A DNA stretch of 64,000 nucleotides from Suilimivivens sp963650485 (lineage in GTDB: Bacteria; Bacillota; Clostridia; Lachnospirales; Lachnospiraceae), in assembly GCA_963650485.1 (NCBI GenBank), contig CAVJLN010000007.1, forward strand, positions 1 through 64,000, in the 5' to 3' direction. Both the position numbers and the translations under genes were made by a program. Within the stretch, counting starts at the first letter, position 1. The number at the start of each line of letters is the position of its first letter. The notes below the pieces were generated by a model. That model did no database searches. It saw nothing but the letters and a program-made list of their open reading frames with translations, and was not told the origin of the DNA. This document shows, one piece after another, positions 33,998 to 43,419 of this stretch.

Positions 33998-35059
33998 CTA
34001 TCTCCGGATTCCCCGATTTTTCCGGTATTGCAAAGGTGTTATTCCATATCTTTCCTTAAACAGCCGGTAAAATGTTGTCCGATTTTCATAATGAAGAGAG
34101 GAAATAATTTCTGTCATGGACATTTCCGTATTCAGAAGCAATCCTGCTGCCTCCTGCAAACAGCTGCTGCGAATATATTCTGCCAGATTCATGCCCGTAT
34201 GGTTCGCAAATACCTCACCGATATAATTTCCATTATAATGCAATGCTTCTGACAGTTCCTTCCGGTCAACCTTATAACGATGTGTCTGGATATAAGAAAT
34301 GATCTGCTCAAATAAATCCGAAGATGAATCCACCGTATATCGGATATTATTACATTGAAATAACGCCGAATCCTGCAGGCACGAAAATATCCTGTCCACA
34401 TAGCCCTGTACAAAATATCGGTATCCGGCTTTTTTACCAATCAACTCCCACATCAGATCCATGCAGAACATTTCCATCTGTTCAACAGAATCAGCCTTAA
34501 TCTCATGAAATTCCAAATAATCTATCTCGGTACTATATTTCATGTTCCTCCATATGAAATTATGCATCTGCACCGATGAATCCCGTTTATATTCCTTTTT
34601 GTCCAGTTCCTGAATAAAATGACCGGACAGACTGAAATACATTACTTCGCATTCACCGGTCACGATCTCTCTGTGCGTCACATTCTGATTAATGATACAG
34701 AAATCACCTTTTCGATACCGGAAATATTTATTCTCAATAGCGAAATCCAATTCACCGTTCACAATATAAATCCCTTCTATATAGTCATGCCGGTGATTTT
34801 CCACAGAACGAACAATATCTTCTGCAATCTGGACACAGATTGCACTTTCCATCGTAGCAAGGATATTATATTGTCCCGTAGTGTCGTATTTGGAAAGGAT
34901 CAGGACAAAATCACTGGCCAGTTGCTGATAATTGATACAGGCATTATGACTTACCGTTATAAACTCATTATCTGCATATTTATCCGGATGCTTTGCGACC
35001 ATATTAACGATTTTATCTTTAGGAAATAACTTTATAAATTCATCCGTATAAAACTGCAT
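33998..35059 (-). CDS. AraC-family regulator of the second sugar locus
   Basis: A 353-residue protein. The middle region (about residues 88-150; HDYIEGIYIVNGELDFAIEN, YRKGDFCIINQNVTHREI) is a cupin sensor. The last 100 residues are the AraC DNA-binding domain with TEIISSLHYENRTTFYRLF as the second helix-turn-helix and the closing YGITPLQYRK. It is divergent from the GH2-symporter operon and is its likely activator; the inducer is probably the sugar released or imported by that operon. Confidence 0.87.
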   Translation of the reverse strand: MQFYTDEFIKLFPKDKIVNMVAKHPDKYADNEFITVSHNACINYQQLASDFVLILSKYDTTGQYNILATMESAICVQIAEDIVRSVENHRHDYIEGIYIVNGELDFAIENKYFRYRKGDFCIINQNVTHREIVTGECEVMYFSLSGHFIQELDKKEYKRDSSVQMHNFIWRNMKYSTEIDYLEFHEIKADSVEQMEMFCMDLMWELIGKKAGYRYFVQGYVDRIFSCLQDSALFQCNNIRYTVDSSSDLFEQIISYIQTHRYKVDRKELSEALHYNGNYIGEVFANHTGMNLAEYIRSSCLQEAAGLLLNTEMSMTEIISSLHYENRTTFYRLFKERYGITPLQYRKNRGIRR

Positions 35060-35168
35060 TTTTCTCCCTTTCTTCTATCTGTGTAAATGATACACTTTTG
35101 TTGATATTTTCGTAATATTCGTACTGTATAATCACATTATATTCTGTAGAATTAATACAAACAAGATA

Positions 35169-35184
35169 TTTTTACCGGTAAAAA
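35169..35184. promoter_or_regulatory. Perfect 16-bp palindrome upstream of the GH2 gene
   Basis: TTTTTACCGGTAAAAA is a perfect palindrome with a central CG, 31 bases before the GH2 start. The form is that of LacI/GalR-family operators rather than AraC sites. A TATAAT box with a second mirror sequence (TATAAT-cac-ATTATA) lies about 45 bases upstream, so a repressor bound here would block an RNA polymerase that has just started. Confidence 0.45.
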
Positions 35185-35214
35185 CTTATGAAGCAAAACT
35201 TATGGAGGTAACCC

Positions 35215-37605
35215 ATGAAGAAAAAACTATGGAATGAGGACTGGTTCTTTTATACCGATTCTGACCCGTCCGAACAAAAGATCACCCTGCCTCATGATGC
35301 CATGCTGCACGGAACACGGTCACCCCAAAGCAAAGGAAAAGATGCAGTAGGATATTTTGAGGGCGATGTTTATCATTACAAAAAACACTTCTGTATTTCA
35401 AAAGAAGAAGGCTCTCATCACGTTATCCAATTTGATGGAGTCTATCAGAACACCACGGTATTGTTAAATGGCAGAGAACTCTGTACCCATCACTACGGCT
35501 ATACACCCTTTGAAGTAGTCCTTGATCCAGCTCTTTCCTATACGGAAGAAAACTGCCTCGAGGTGATTGCTGATAATTCCATGCTTCCAAACTCAAGATG
35601 GTATTCTGGTGGTGGAATCTACCGGGATGTAACCTTTCTTTCATCTGGTGGACATTATATTATACCGGACGGCATCCGTGTTGATACGGTTTCTTGTACT
35701 CCACCAGTCATCCGGATACGCACAGAGCTGTCCATTCCACTTACAGACAACGAGATGCTCGAGCTTCAGATTCTTGACGATGAACAGATTCTTGCAGTAG
35801 AAGCCGGTACAGATTGTACGATTTCCCTACCGGATACAATGCTTTGGTCCGATGACTCACCAAAACTTTATCGCTGCAGGGCGGTTCTGAAAAAAGAAAA
35901 TGAAATTCTCGATACGGATGAAACCACCTTTGGTATCCGCATGATTACGTATTCCACCGAAGGGTTCTTTGTTAACGGGAAAAGTACCCTGCTTCGTGGA
36001 GGCTGTATTCACCACGACAACGGAATTCTCGGGGCATGCAGCTATTATGATGCTGAACTTCGTAAAATCCGTATCTTAAAATCCCTTGGCTTTAATGCAG
36101 TCCGTATTGCCCACAATCCTGCATCCTGCGCATTACTTAAAGCCTGCGATGAATGTGGCATGTATGTCATGGATGAAGCCTTTGATATGTGGTTTACCAA
36201 CAAAAACAAGTATGATTATGCCACATATTTTATGGAGGATTATCTGCAGGATATTACTGCCATGGTTCATCATGATTACAATCATCCCAGTGTAATTATG
36301 TACTCCATCGGAAACGAGGTAGGCGAGCCCAGCAGACCGGAAGGGCTGGACGTTGCTGTAAAGATGCGGGATCTGATTCATCAGCTCGACCCGTCACGAC
36401 CCGTTACGGCAGGAATTAATTTTATGGTTCTTATGCTCAGCAGTATGGGAAAGGGGTTATATGATGAGGGAGGTCTTGCAGCATCCAATTCTGCGAAAGC
36501 TCCGGATGAGCCAAAGAGTTCCAAAAAAGAAAAGAAATCCGGAAGTCTCATGTTTAACACCATGATGACTGTTATGGGTAAAGGGATTAACCGTATCGGT
36601 AATACAAAAAAAGCTGATCTGGCTGCTTCCCCTGTTCTGGATCTACTGGATATTTCCGGCTATAACTATGCAAACGGCCGCTACAAAAAAGAAGCCGTCA
36701 AGCATCCTGACCGGATTATTCTCGGCAGTGAAACATATCCGCAGGATATTTATGATAACTGGAAGCAGGTAAAGGAGCTTCCCTATCTGATTGGTGATTT
36801 CATGTGGACAGCATGGGATTACTTAGGTGAAGCTACTATAGGAAGCTGGAATTATGAGGGTATCTCCATGACCAACATCCGCTATCCCTGGCTGCTTTCC
36901 TGTGCCGGCGTTGTAGATATCACCGGCTTACCTGATGCCCAGGCTGCTTATGCCGGAACGGTATGGGGAATACGTTCCAGTCCCTATATCGGAGTACGTC
37001 CCATTAACCATCCGGGTATTCGGGTTACCAAAGCTGCATGGCGCGGTACCAACGCTATAGACAGCTGGAGCTGGCGGAATTGTGACGGAAACACTGCTTT
37101 GATTGAGGTATGTTCAACGGATCATACGGCCGAGCTCATCCTGAACGGAAAGCGTTTGTCCAGAAAAAAGCTTCGTAAACAGAAAGCACAGTTCCATATC
37201 CCCTACACTCCCGGCAGGCTGGTTGTCAAAACCTACAATGAACAGGGACTGCCGGTAAATGAAAGTGCACTGGTGTCTGCTTCTCCTGATCTTAGTGTAC
37301 ATATAGATCCCGAACCTGTATTGGCAGCGCAGGATCTGATTTATATCCGTCTTACGATTGCAGATGAACACGGAATTGTCGAATCAAATGCAGACACCAC
37401 TCTTACTGTGACGGTAGAGAACGGAACGCTGCTTGGTCTTGGAAGTGCCAAACCTGATCCGGTTTTATCCTATACAGGAAATGAGGTAGAAACTTATTAC
37501 GGCCATGCACTCGCTATTGTAAAAGCAACCACAGAACATCTTCCGGTACTTCATGTTACATTACCGGACGGACAACATTTTATGAAAGATCTGAACAGGA
37601 GGTAA
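35215..37605 (+). CDS. GH2-family glycoside hydrolase (beta-galactosidase/glucuronidase type)
   Basis: A 796-residue cytoplasmic enzyme. Sugar-binding domain 1-150 (MLPNSRWYSGGGIYRDV), Ig-like domain to about 240, then the TIM barrel with acid/base Glu368 in YSIGNEVGE and nucleophile Glu506 in ILGSETYPQD. A lysine-rich insert of about 65 residues (405-472) interrupts the barrel before the nucleophile; similar inserts are known in some Lachnospiraceae GH2 enzymes. C-terminal Ig-like domains follow. Start: ATG after GGAGGTAACCC. The symporter gene follows 5 bases later, so the sugar is imported and hydrolysed by one operon. Confidence 0.9.
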   Translation: MKKKLWNEDWFFYTDSDPSEQKITLPHDAMLHGTRSPQSKGKDAVGYFEGDVYHYKKHFCISKEEGSHHVIQFDGVYQNTTVLLNGRELCTHHYGYTPFEVVLDPALSYTEENCLEVIADNSMLPNSRWYSGGGIYRDVTFLSSGGHYIIPDGIRVDTVSCTPPVIRIRTELSIPLTDNEMLELQILDDEQILAVEAGTDCTISLPDTMLWSDDSPKLYRCRAVLKKENEILDTDETTFGIRMITYSTEGFFVNGKSTLLRGGCIHHDNGILGACSYYDAELRKIRILKSLGFNAVRIAHNPASCALLKACDECGMYVMDEAFDMWFTNKNKYDYATYFMEDYLQDITAMVHHDYNHPSVIMYSIGNEVGEPSRPEGLDVAVKMRDLIHQLDPSRPVTAGINFMVLMLSSMGKGLYDEGGLAASNSAKAPDEPKSSKKEKKSGSLMFNTMMTVMGKGINRIGNTKKADLAASPVLDLLDISGYNYANGRYKKEAVKHPDRIILGSETYPQDIYDNWKQVKELPYLIGDFMWTAWDYLGEATIGSWNYEGISMTNIRYPWLLSCAGVVDITGLPDAQAAYAGTVWGIRSSPYIGVRPINHPGIRVTKAAWRGTNAIDSWSWRNCDGNTALIEVCSTDHTAELILNGKRLSRKKLRKQKAQFHIPYTPGRLVVKTYNEQGLPVNESALVSASPDLSVHIDPEPVLAAQDLIYIRLTIADEHGIVESNADTTLTVTVENGTLLGLGSAKPDPVLSYTGNEVETYYGHALAIVKATTEHLPVLHVTLPDGQHFMKDLNRR

Positions 37606-37610
37606 AGACT

Positions 37611-38975
37611 ATGAATGAAATTAAAGTATTACAAACCACATGGAAGGAACGAATCGGCTACAGTATCGGAGATGTAGGTGTGAATTTGGTATGGATTCTT
37701 CCCTCCAGCTTTCTGATGCTCTACTATACAGACAGTGCCGGCATCAGCGCAGCATTCATCGGTACCATGATGCTGATCTGCAGACTGTTTGATGGTATCA
37801 GCGATATCCTTATGGGCATTCTGATTGACAAAACCCACTCCCGGCTTGGTAAAGCCCGCCCCTGGCTTTTATATATGAGTCTTCCGCTCATGCTTTCCAT
37901 TCTCGCGGTATTTTATGTTCCTCCGTTTCTTGGCTCAGACGGTCAGAAGGTCTACTCCTTCATTACCTACTTTCTGATGTCCGTTGTCTGCTATACGGCT
38001 GTGAATCTGTCCTATCACGCAATGCTTCCAAGATTTTCTCTGACCTCTCAGGATCGCAGCATTGTCAGCGTAGTTCGTAGTGTATTCTCTCTGCTGGCTA
38101 CCGTTGTTGTCTCTACTATTACCACGATGCTGCTTTCTTTCTTTGGCGGAGAAGGCTCACAGAAAGCGTGGACAACTCTGGTTATCCTTTATGCCATAAT
38201 TGCTGAAACTGCCATCCTGATTACCTTCTTTTCCGTAAAGGAAAAAACAGACATTCTCTCCACATCAGAATCTGCACAACCGAAAACACCATTAGGACAG
38301 GCCGTAAAGTATCTTCTGTCCTCCCGGTATTTCTACATCTCGGTGTATATTTTCTTTGCCTTTTATATTGCAAACGGGACATCGGGTATCATGGTTTATT
38401 ATGCACGTGATGTATTTGGAAACGCCGATCTGATGGGCCTTTTATCCATTGCAGGTATGCTTCCAATTATCCTGTTCTCTCCTTTCTGTCCTGCGCTTTT
38501 CAAACGGTTTGGAAAGAGAAATACCATGCTTGTCGGAATGATTATCTCGGCAGTAACTTCCGCGCTGATCTTGGTCAACCCTAAAAATCTGATTCTGTAC
38601 CTTACACTTTCTCTGATTAAATCCACAGGTTCAGCTCCTCTTATGAGTGCCATGTATACCATGGCCGGAGATATTGTTGATTACACCCAGTGGAAACACG
38701 GTGTCAGAACCGAGGGAATTGCAACCAGCGTAAACAGTATCGGTATGAAACTCGGAACCGGATTCGGCTCAGCCATTTTGGGATGGATGCTTGCTTGGGG
38801 AAAATATGACAGTGCACTGTCTGTCCAGCCTGACAGTGCCATAACAGCAATGATCATCGTCTCTGTTGTCATCCCGGTCATCATCTATGCAACCGCCGCA
38901 TTGGTTCTCTGCTTCTGGGATCTGGAAAAATACCAAAAACAGATATCCACAATGCTGACCGGAGAAGTTAAGTAA
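37611..38975 (+). CDS. GPH-family sugar:cation symporter (MFS)
   Basis: A 454-residue membrane protein with about 12 helices. It shows the glycoside-pentoside-hexuronide family pattern: ERIGYSIGDVGVNLVW at the start, the D-x-x-x-G-x-x-x-D loop FDGISDILMGILIDKTHSRLGKARPW between helices 2 and 3, and GDIVDYTQWKHGVRTEGIATS in the second half. It imports a glycoside with Na+ or H+; the substrate follows from the adjacent GH2 enzyme and is not known. Start: ATG after CAGGAGGTAAAGACT. A terminator follows. Confidence 0.9.
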   Translation: MNEIKVLQTTWKERIGYSIGDVGVNLVWILPSSFLMLYYTDSAGISAAFIGTMMLICRLFDGISDILMGILIDKTHSRLGKARPWLLYMSLPLMLSILAVFYVPPFLGSDGQKVYSFITYFLMSVVCYTAVNLSYHAMLPRFSLTSQDRSIVSVVRSVFSLLATVVVSTITTMLLSFFGGEGSQKAWTTLVILYAIIAETAILITFFSVKEKTDILSTSESAQPKTPLGQAVKYLLSSRYFYISVYIFFAFYIANGTSGIMVYYARDVFGNADLMGLLSIAGMLPIILFSPFCPALFKRFGKRNTMLVGMIISAVTSALILVNPKNLILYLTLSLIKSTGSAPLMSAMYTMAGDIVDYTQWKHGVRTEGIATSVNSIGMKLGTGFGSAILGWMLAWGKYDSALSVQPDSAITAMIIVSVVIPVIIYATAALVLCFWDLEKYQKQISTMLTGEVK

Positions 38976-39024
38976 GCTTTAACGGAAATCCTGATAAAAA
39001 CGTGCGTCGCCGGACGCACCCGAA

Positions 39025-39063
39025 AAAGGGAGCAACAGGTATGAGTCACCTGTTACTCCCTTT
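39025..39063. terminator. Bidirectional terminator between convergent genes
   Basis: AAAGGGAGCAACAGGT and ACCTGTTACTCCCTTT pair with one mismatch around a 7-base loop; A-run on the left and T-run on the right serve both the symporter operon (+) and the 39113 gene (-). Confidence 0.8.
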
Positions 39064-39112
39064 ATTACTTCTGATATCGAAAGCAGCTATTCATCCGATA
39101 TATTCCACCTGT

Positions 39113-39730
39113 TTAGTTCGAGGTATCAAGTCCTGCTTCTTTGGCAAGCTTGTCAAAACCTTCCATAACAGCATCATAGGTCTTCTGGGAAATCTCCGGA
39201 AGTTTACCACCCCAGGTCTTCTCAGCCTGTTCATAACCTTGCTTGAATGCATTACGCATCTCTTCGATCTTGCCCGGATCACCACCTGTTAAAGCAGTCG
39301 CAAAATCAAGGATACGACTGGATGTCTGGGAAACGCCCCAATAACCATCTTCCGCAATATCAGCCTGTGCCTGTGCTTTGGTAGCAGCATCTACGGTGAA
39401 GTTACCACTGGATAATATACTCCAGATGTCATTGGCCTTACCATAGGTCTCTCCCTGCTTGGTCATCATCTTTTCTACAAGACTGCGAAGCTGTTCGGTT
39501 CTGGCATCGGCATCTGCTTTCAGCTTTGCGATGGTTGCCGTATCCGGCTTGTAGGTCTTTTTCGTAGAAGCTGCTGCGGTCTCTTTAGAAGGCTCATATA
39601 TGGCACCGGCGTCGGTTGCTGTATTTGTTTTCTTTTCTGTATCTGTTGTTACTGCGGCTGCTGATTGGGCAGAAGCAGCTGTATAGGTGCTATATGCTTC
39701 TGAACCTGATGTAATTCCATTTACACTCAT
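39113..39730 (-). CDS. Alanine-rich protein of unknown function
   Basis: A 205-residue soluble protein. Residues 1-60 are low-complexity Ala/Thr/Ser; residues 60-205 are helical and probably the conserved part, with SGNFTVDAATKAQAQADIAEDGYWGVSQTSSRILDFA and ALTGGDPGKIEEMRNAFKQG, ending KTYDAVMEGFDKLA. I recall proteins of this shape in motile Lachnospiraceae, but no function is known. The start is firm (GGGAGGGACTTTCAATG). Upstream on the same strand GGCCGAAGATATAG loosely resembles a sigma-28 -10 (GCCGATAT) with two extra bases, so a flagellar link is only a guess. Confidence 0.7.
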   Translation of the reverse strand: MSVNGITSGSEAYSTYTAASAQSAAAVTTDTEKKTNTATDAGAIYEPSKETAAASTKKTYKPDTATIAKLKADADARTEQLRSLVEKMMTKQGETYGKANDIWSILSSGNFTVDAATKAQAQADIAEDGYWGVSQTSSRILDFATALTGGDPGKIEEMRNAFKQGYEQAEKTWGGKLPEISQKTYDAVMEGFDKLAKEAGLDTSN

Positions 39731-39887
39731 TGAAAGTCCCTCCCTGGTTTCAAAGTGATGATAATAATACTTATTTCATCTATATCTTCGGCCAACCGGG
39801 ACAAAAAGTAAACCCCTGATTATAAAAAATAAATTTACTTGACCTTACTTGATATAATACTGAAATCATTCATGAAACAGGAAATGC

Positions 39888-41117
39888 CTAAACTCCCGAA
39901 CCTGCATACTTATCCAGGTACAACTGTGCCGTCTGTTCATCCATAGAAAACCAACGGATCAATTTTTGTATAATTATTTCTTTGGTTTTCTTCTCTTCAA
40001 GATTATCTTCAATTAACCGTCTGATCCCCACTTCCCGTTCTTCTTCTCTTCCTTCTTCTCTTCCTTCTTCTCTTCCTTCTTCTCTTCCTTCTTCTTTACC
40101 CTCATTAAAAAAGTCCTCTCTTATTTCCCGCAATGCCTGACACATATTGTACTCCTCCTGATCTCCATTCTGACTTTTGTATGTTTCTCTGTTTTCTTCA
40201 AAAAAACTACGACCCGTCATGGTTGCAATCGCCTCCCATGTTTCTTTGGATAAATGTGCATATCGTTCATCTTTCTCCAGACTAAGAAATTTCCTCTTAT
40301 CCTTCCGGTAATTCATCGCCCGAAGCAGCTCCCGTAATTCAGTATGAAAGGATTCAAATTCTTCCTGCTCATTTACACAGAATAAATTCGCCGAGTAATC
40401 TACAAAGTATTCCCTTAACGGATCCTTCTCTGCACGAAACTCCATCATATCCGACAGCGTTCTGGGGCCGTCCCAGGTTTCTGTTCCACTATAGAGGCAG
40501 ATCGTATACACCGGATGCAGCCGGTCTGTTTTCAGAATTCCTGACATATACTCTGCATAAGTAACCGGAATAACAAGCGTATCATACTGTACGGAGCTTT
40601 CCACCTGCTTCCACAAAGCACTCACCTGTTGTCTGCGTTCTTTCATCTGACGATTATATTCTGCCGCATCATATCCCATGATCCGTACCGGCATTCCATA
40701 ATTAATATAACTCTGGTTTTCAACAGCAAGCACCTGCAAGACGGTTCCGGAACGTAACTGCATCTTAACATCTCTCATTAACTTCGTTTTCGTGTCTCGT
40801 CTTCTTCCCGGCCGGGGTCTGCTCTTCTCAATCTGAATTTCTATTCCAGCGGCATCAGAAACGGTTGCCTGATCGAGAGTCCTATCCACGGAGCACTGAA
40901 CCTGTTCCTCTTTCCCGTCCTTCTTCACCTTTACAGCAGCTAGGGTCTTTTCAGATATAATGGTGTTATCCTGATCCACCACATATCCTTCCGAGGCTTC
41001 TGTAAGCTCATCCGCACAGATTACGGACTTCCCATGAAAGAAGCAGCCATTAAATAAATCTGCAAAGTACTGCTTATTCTGCAAATACTCCTGCATACAT
41101 GTATCATATTTTCCCAT
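39888..41117 (-). CDS. Rpn-family PD-(D/E)XK nuclease/putative transposase
   Basis: A 409-residue protein of the recombination-promoting-nuclease (Rpn/YhgA, PF04754-like or PF12784-like) group. The nuclease core is VLQVLAVENQSYINYGMPVRIMGYD, whose E-x-Q follows the GIEIQIE-region strand. The tail carries a 4-5-fold GREE repeat (bases about 40036-40100) and DEQTAQLYLDKYA. Start: ATG 41117 after GGAGATTT; the frame is open 36 codons further without a ribosome site. There are no terminal inverted repeats, so this is a stand-alone gene and not an insertion sequence. Confidence 0.8.
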   Translation of the reverse strand: MGKYDTCMQEYLQNKQYFADLFNGCFFHGKSVICADELTEASEGYVVDQDNTIISEKTLAAVKVKKDGKEEQVQCSVDRTLDQATVSDAAGIEIQIEKSRPRPGRRRDTKTKLMRDVKMQLRSGTVLQVLAVENQSYINYGMPVRIMGYDAAEYNRQMKERRQQVSALWKQVESSVQYDTLVIPVTYAEYMSGILKTDRLHPVYTICLYSGTETWDGPRTLSDMMEFRAEKDPLREYFVDYSANLFCVNEQEEFESFHTELRELLRAMNYRKDKRKFLSLEKDERYAHLSKETWEAIATMTGRSFFEENRETYKSQNGDQEEYNMCQALREIREDFFNEGKEEGREEGREEGREEGREEEREVGIRRLIEDNLEEKKTKEIIIQKLIRWFSMDEQTAQLYLDKYAGSGV

Positions 41118-41734
41118 AAATCTCCTTCCTTTTCGTTCTTTCCCCTGCATATTTAGCAAAATATCGCTGTGTATTCTGCTCTTTATTTCAAAATGCGCAG
41201 AACAGTATCCCATACCCTTCCTCATACCTATAGCTCTGATTCATTACAAACAGGGTAACGATTTCCACCATGAATTATAAGAAACAGTTCCATCATTTCT
41301 ATAGAGTGGATGACCGCCATGAAGTAAATTGCTGGAAAGCACGTGTATTTATTAGCCAATATGCACCATCCGACAGCTTATGAATAGGCATGTCTGAACC
41401 GTTACAATTGTAGAAACATGATATCTGCACGATATAAGTGCCTTTATTTGAGTTAGAAGATATAGATGATTGATTGCAATTTCTTTCCTATGCTCATCTG
41501 ATTAATAAAATTAGCATAGCAGAACTTTTAGCGAATTTCAATAGTTTTTTATTTATTTTCACTAAAAATTTGTTGATCTATAACAATTCAGCCTTGCAGA
41601 TCTGCTTGGCCGCACCAATCAGAAGAAACCCTACCCGGAAGAAAATTAAAAGAAACCGCTGCTTTCATTCTCAGTATTTATCTGAAAACGAAAGCCCGAT
41701 TTCTTTTTATTTCATTTCATTAATTTCATATTCT
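41118..41734. other. 617-bp gap between the Rpn gene and sipL; no gene recognised
   Basis: The region is AT-rich with no long open frame. A 37-codon frame begins at ATG 41271 (MNYKKQFHHFYRVDDRHEVN...), without a ribosome site and without a recognisable family; it may be a gene scrap. The right end holds the sipL terminator (41648-41708). I see nothing else. Confidence 0.5.
41648..41708 (-). terminator. Terminator-like long stem-loop after sipL
   Basis: AAAAGAAA/TTTCTTTTT, GCTTTC/GAAAGC and CTCAG/CTGA pair in nested order, giving one long interrupted stem, with T-rich sequence following on the minus strand. It lies 27 bases past the sipL stop. Confidence 0.55.
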
Positions 41735-43291
41735 TTACTTCACAATCAGAATTTTCTCCCCGGGACGGACCTCCTGTGAGGTCAGGTTATTGGTCTGCAT
41801 CAGGGTTGCAATCGGGACATAATACCGCTTTCCGATATCCCACAGACTCTCCCCGTCCTTCATCCGATAGACCGCAATTCCCGGAAGTGCCGACTGCTTC
41901 TCCAAATCAAGCGGAGAAAGTGTAATCTGCTCTGCCACCTGTTCCTCCCAGGTTGCAAAAAGATCCCCACGGAATAAAATCACACATTTTACATCCACTT
42001 CATCCATGTCGATCACCGATACGGCAATCTGCTCCATCTGCGGCTGCACGAAGCTGATCGTTCCCGGCATCATCCCCTCTGCTTCTAAAAGGTACTCAAA
42101 CGGAACTTCCCCACGGATCACTTCAAACCGCTTATCCTCGTTGCTATCTTCATACAGAATCTGCAGCTGAATCTGACCGCTTAACCGGATTCCGTTCTCT
42201 GTTTCTTCCTGCTCTTCTAAAATCAGATCTCCAGCGGTATGAATCACCCGGTAAATGCTGGCACCTTCCTGACCTGCCTTAAAATGTTCGGATACCTTGC
42301 ATTTTCCATTTGCTCTTGTTAAGAGTCTGCAGAAAGTAATGGACTTACTGCTTTCCTCTACCTCATTGGATACCCCATATACATCCCCGATCATCTCCAC
42401 ATTTTCTTCTTCGTAAATGCAATAGAATATCCGGATTCCCAGATCGGCAAAAAGAATCCTATCTTCACCGTCATAATCCGGGCGGATGGACAGCTCACCG
42501 TTTTCTACTTCATATTCGATCACCGGAATCATTCCCTCGCGGCAGCCGATACACTCCACGCTTCCGGAAAAAGGCACCGCTGTCTCATAATGATAAAGCT
42601 CCTCCTTATCTCCATCTCCTGCATACATGCAGAACACCTTCAATTCCCCCTGCACCGCAATTTTATCATCCAAAATCCGAAAATCCAGATTCACCGGCTC
42701 TGCATCCCAATATACCAGACTTCTGATGTTCGGAAAGCTTCCCGGAATTTCGATTTCTTCTTTAATCGGGAAAATATCCTGATTCTTCATCGCCAGCGTT
42801 GCCATTTCCACGGATCTTTGCCGATATTCCACCTGTTCGTCACCCGATAAAGCAACCGGAATGTTCTCCTCCATCATTTCCTCACGTGTTGCATGAAATA
42901 CGATAATCGCCCGTACACTGAGCTTTCTTGAATTGATCAGAGAGATCCCAAGTTCCTCCAAAACCGCTTTTACATGTACATGCTCTCCTGCACGAAGTCC
43001 TTCCATCTGCAGCTTTTCTTCAAATGGAAGGCTTCCCTCCATCTGGGAAACCGGAATTCCGTCCTGATCTCCTTCTGTCTGATACAATACCCGAAAATGA
43101 AGTTTTCCCTTAATGGTTACCGCATCTTCAAAGGAATTGACCTCCTCTATCGTAATTTTTCCTCTATCCAAAAGAAGTTTATCCGCATCTTTATTGGTGT
43201 CCGGAATGATGATATTATCCTCCAGCACAACCTGCTTTGACGCATGAAGCCTAGGTGTTTCCATATGCAAGGAACGCTTTTGAAGCTCCAT
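41735..43291 (-). CDS. sipL: SipL-like spore coat morphogenetic protein (DUF3794 + LysM)
   Basis: A 518-residue protein. Residues about 1-450 consist of three DUF3794 (SPOCS) beta-rich repeats (VLEDNIIIPDTNKDADKLLL; FPIKEEIEIPGSFPNIRSLVYWD; YRVIHTAGDLILEEQEE). A LysM domain ends the protein (YRMKDGESLWDIGKRYYVPI to the C-terminus). This is the architecture and length of Clostridioides difficile SipL, which binds SpoIVA and anchors the coat to the forespore. It supports a spore-forming host. Upstream lie a sigma-E-like promoter and a hairpin that would hide its ribosome site in readthrough RNA from pyrD. Confidence 0.85.
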   Translation of the reverse strand: MELQKRSLHMETPRLHASKQVVLEDNIIIPDTNKDADKLLLDRGKITIEEVNSFEDAVTIKGKLHFRVLYQTEGDQDGIPVSQMEGSLPFEEKLQMEGLRAGEHVHVKAVLEELGISLINSRKLSVRAIIVFHATREEMMEENIPVALSGDEQVEYRQRSVEMATLAMKNQDIFPIKEEIEIPGSFPNIRSLVYWDAEPVNLDFRILDDKIAVQGELKVFCMYAGDGDKEELYHYETAVPFSGSVECIGCREGMIPVIEYEVENGELSIRPDYDGEDRILFADLGIRIFYCIYEEENVEMIGDVYGVSNEVEESSKSITFCRLLTRANGKCKVSEHFKAGQEGASIYRVIHTAGDLILEEQEETENGIRLSGQIQLQILYEDSNEDKRFEVIRGEVPFEYLLEAEGMMPGTISFVQPQMEQIAVSVIDMDEVDVKCVILFRGDLFATWEEQVAEQITLSPLDLEKQSALPGIAVYRMKDGESLWDIGKRYYVPIATLMQTNNLTSQEVRPGEKILIVK

Positions 43292-43297
43292 AAAAAT

Positions 43298-43340
43298 CCC
43301 TCCGTAGGTTTACTTATTCACATTGTATTCCTACGAAGGG
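43298..43340 (-). promoter_or_regulatory. Hairpin sequestering the sipL ribosome site
   Basis: On the minus strand CCCTTCGTAGG (43340-43330) pairs with CCTACGGAGGG (43308-43298) over 11 bp with one mismatch. The right arm is the sipL ribosome site GGAGGG, six bases before ATG. It has no T-run. Confidence 0.6.
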
Positions 43341-43350
43341 TTGTTTATTC
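43322..43350 (-). promoter_or_regulatory. Sigma-E-type sporulation promoter of sipL
   Basis: On the minus strand GAATAAA (43350-43344) supplies ATA, then 16 bases, then AATACAAT (43329-43322). This matches the sigma-E pattern ATA-N16-CATACAAT at all but one position. sipL belongs to the sigma-E regulon in C. difficile. Transcription would start near 43315, after the left arm of the hairpin at 43330-43340. Confidence 0.55.
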
Positions 43351-43419
43351 ACAAAATTCGTAACACTTCAAAACCATGCAGATTGTGTCAATATGTCTGT
43401 TCCGATCCTTGAAAATTTC

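Noticed and set aside
39888..41117. Rpn-type gene as part of an insertion sequence
   Set aside because: The gene has a normal ribosome site and terminator context, but no terminal inverted repeats or target duplication were found around it.
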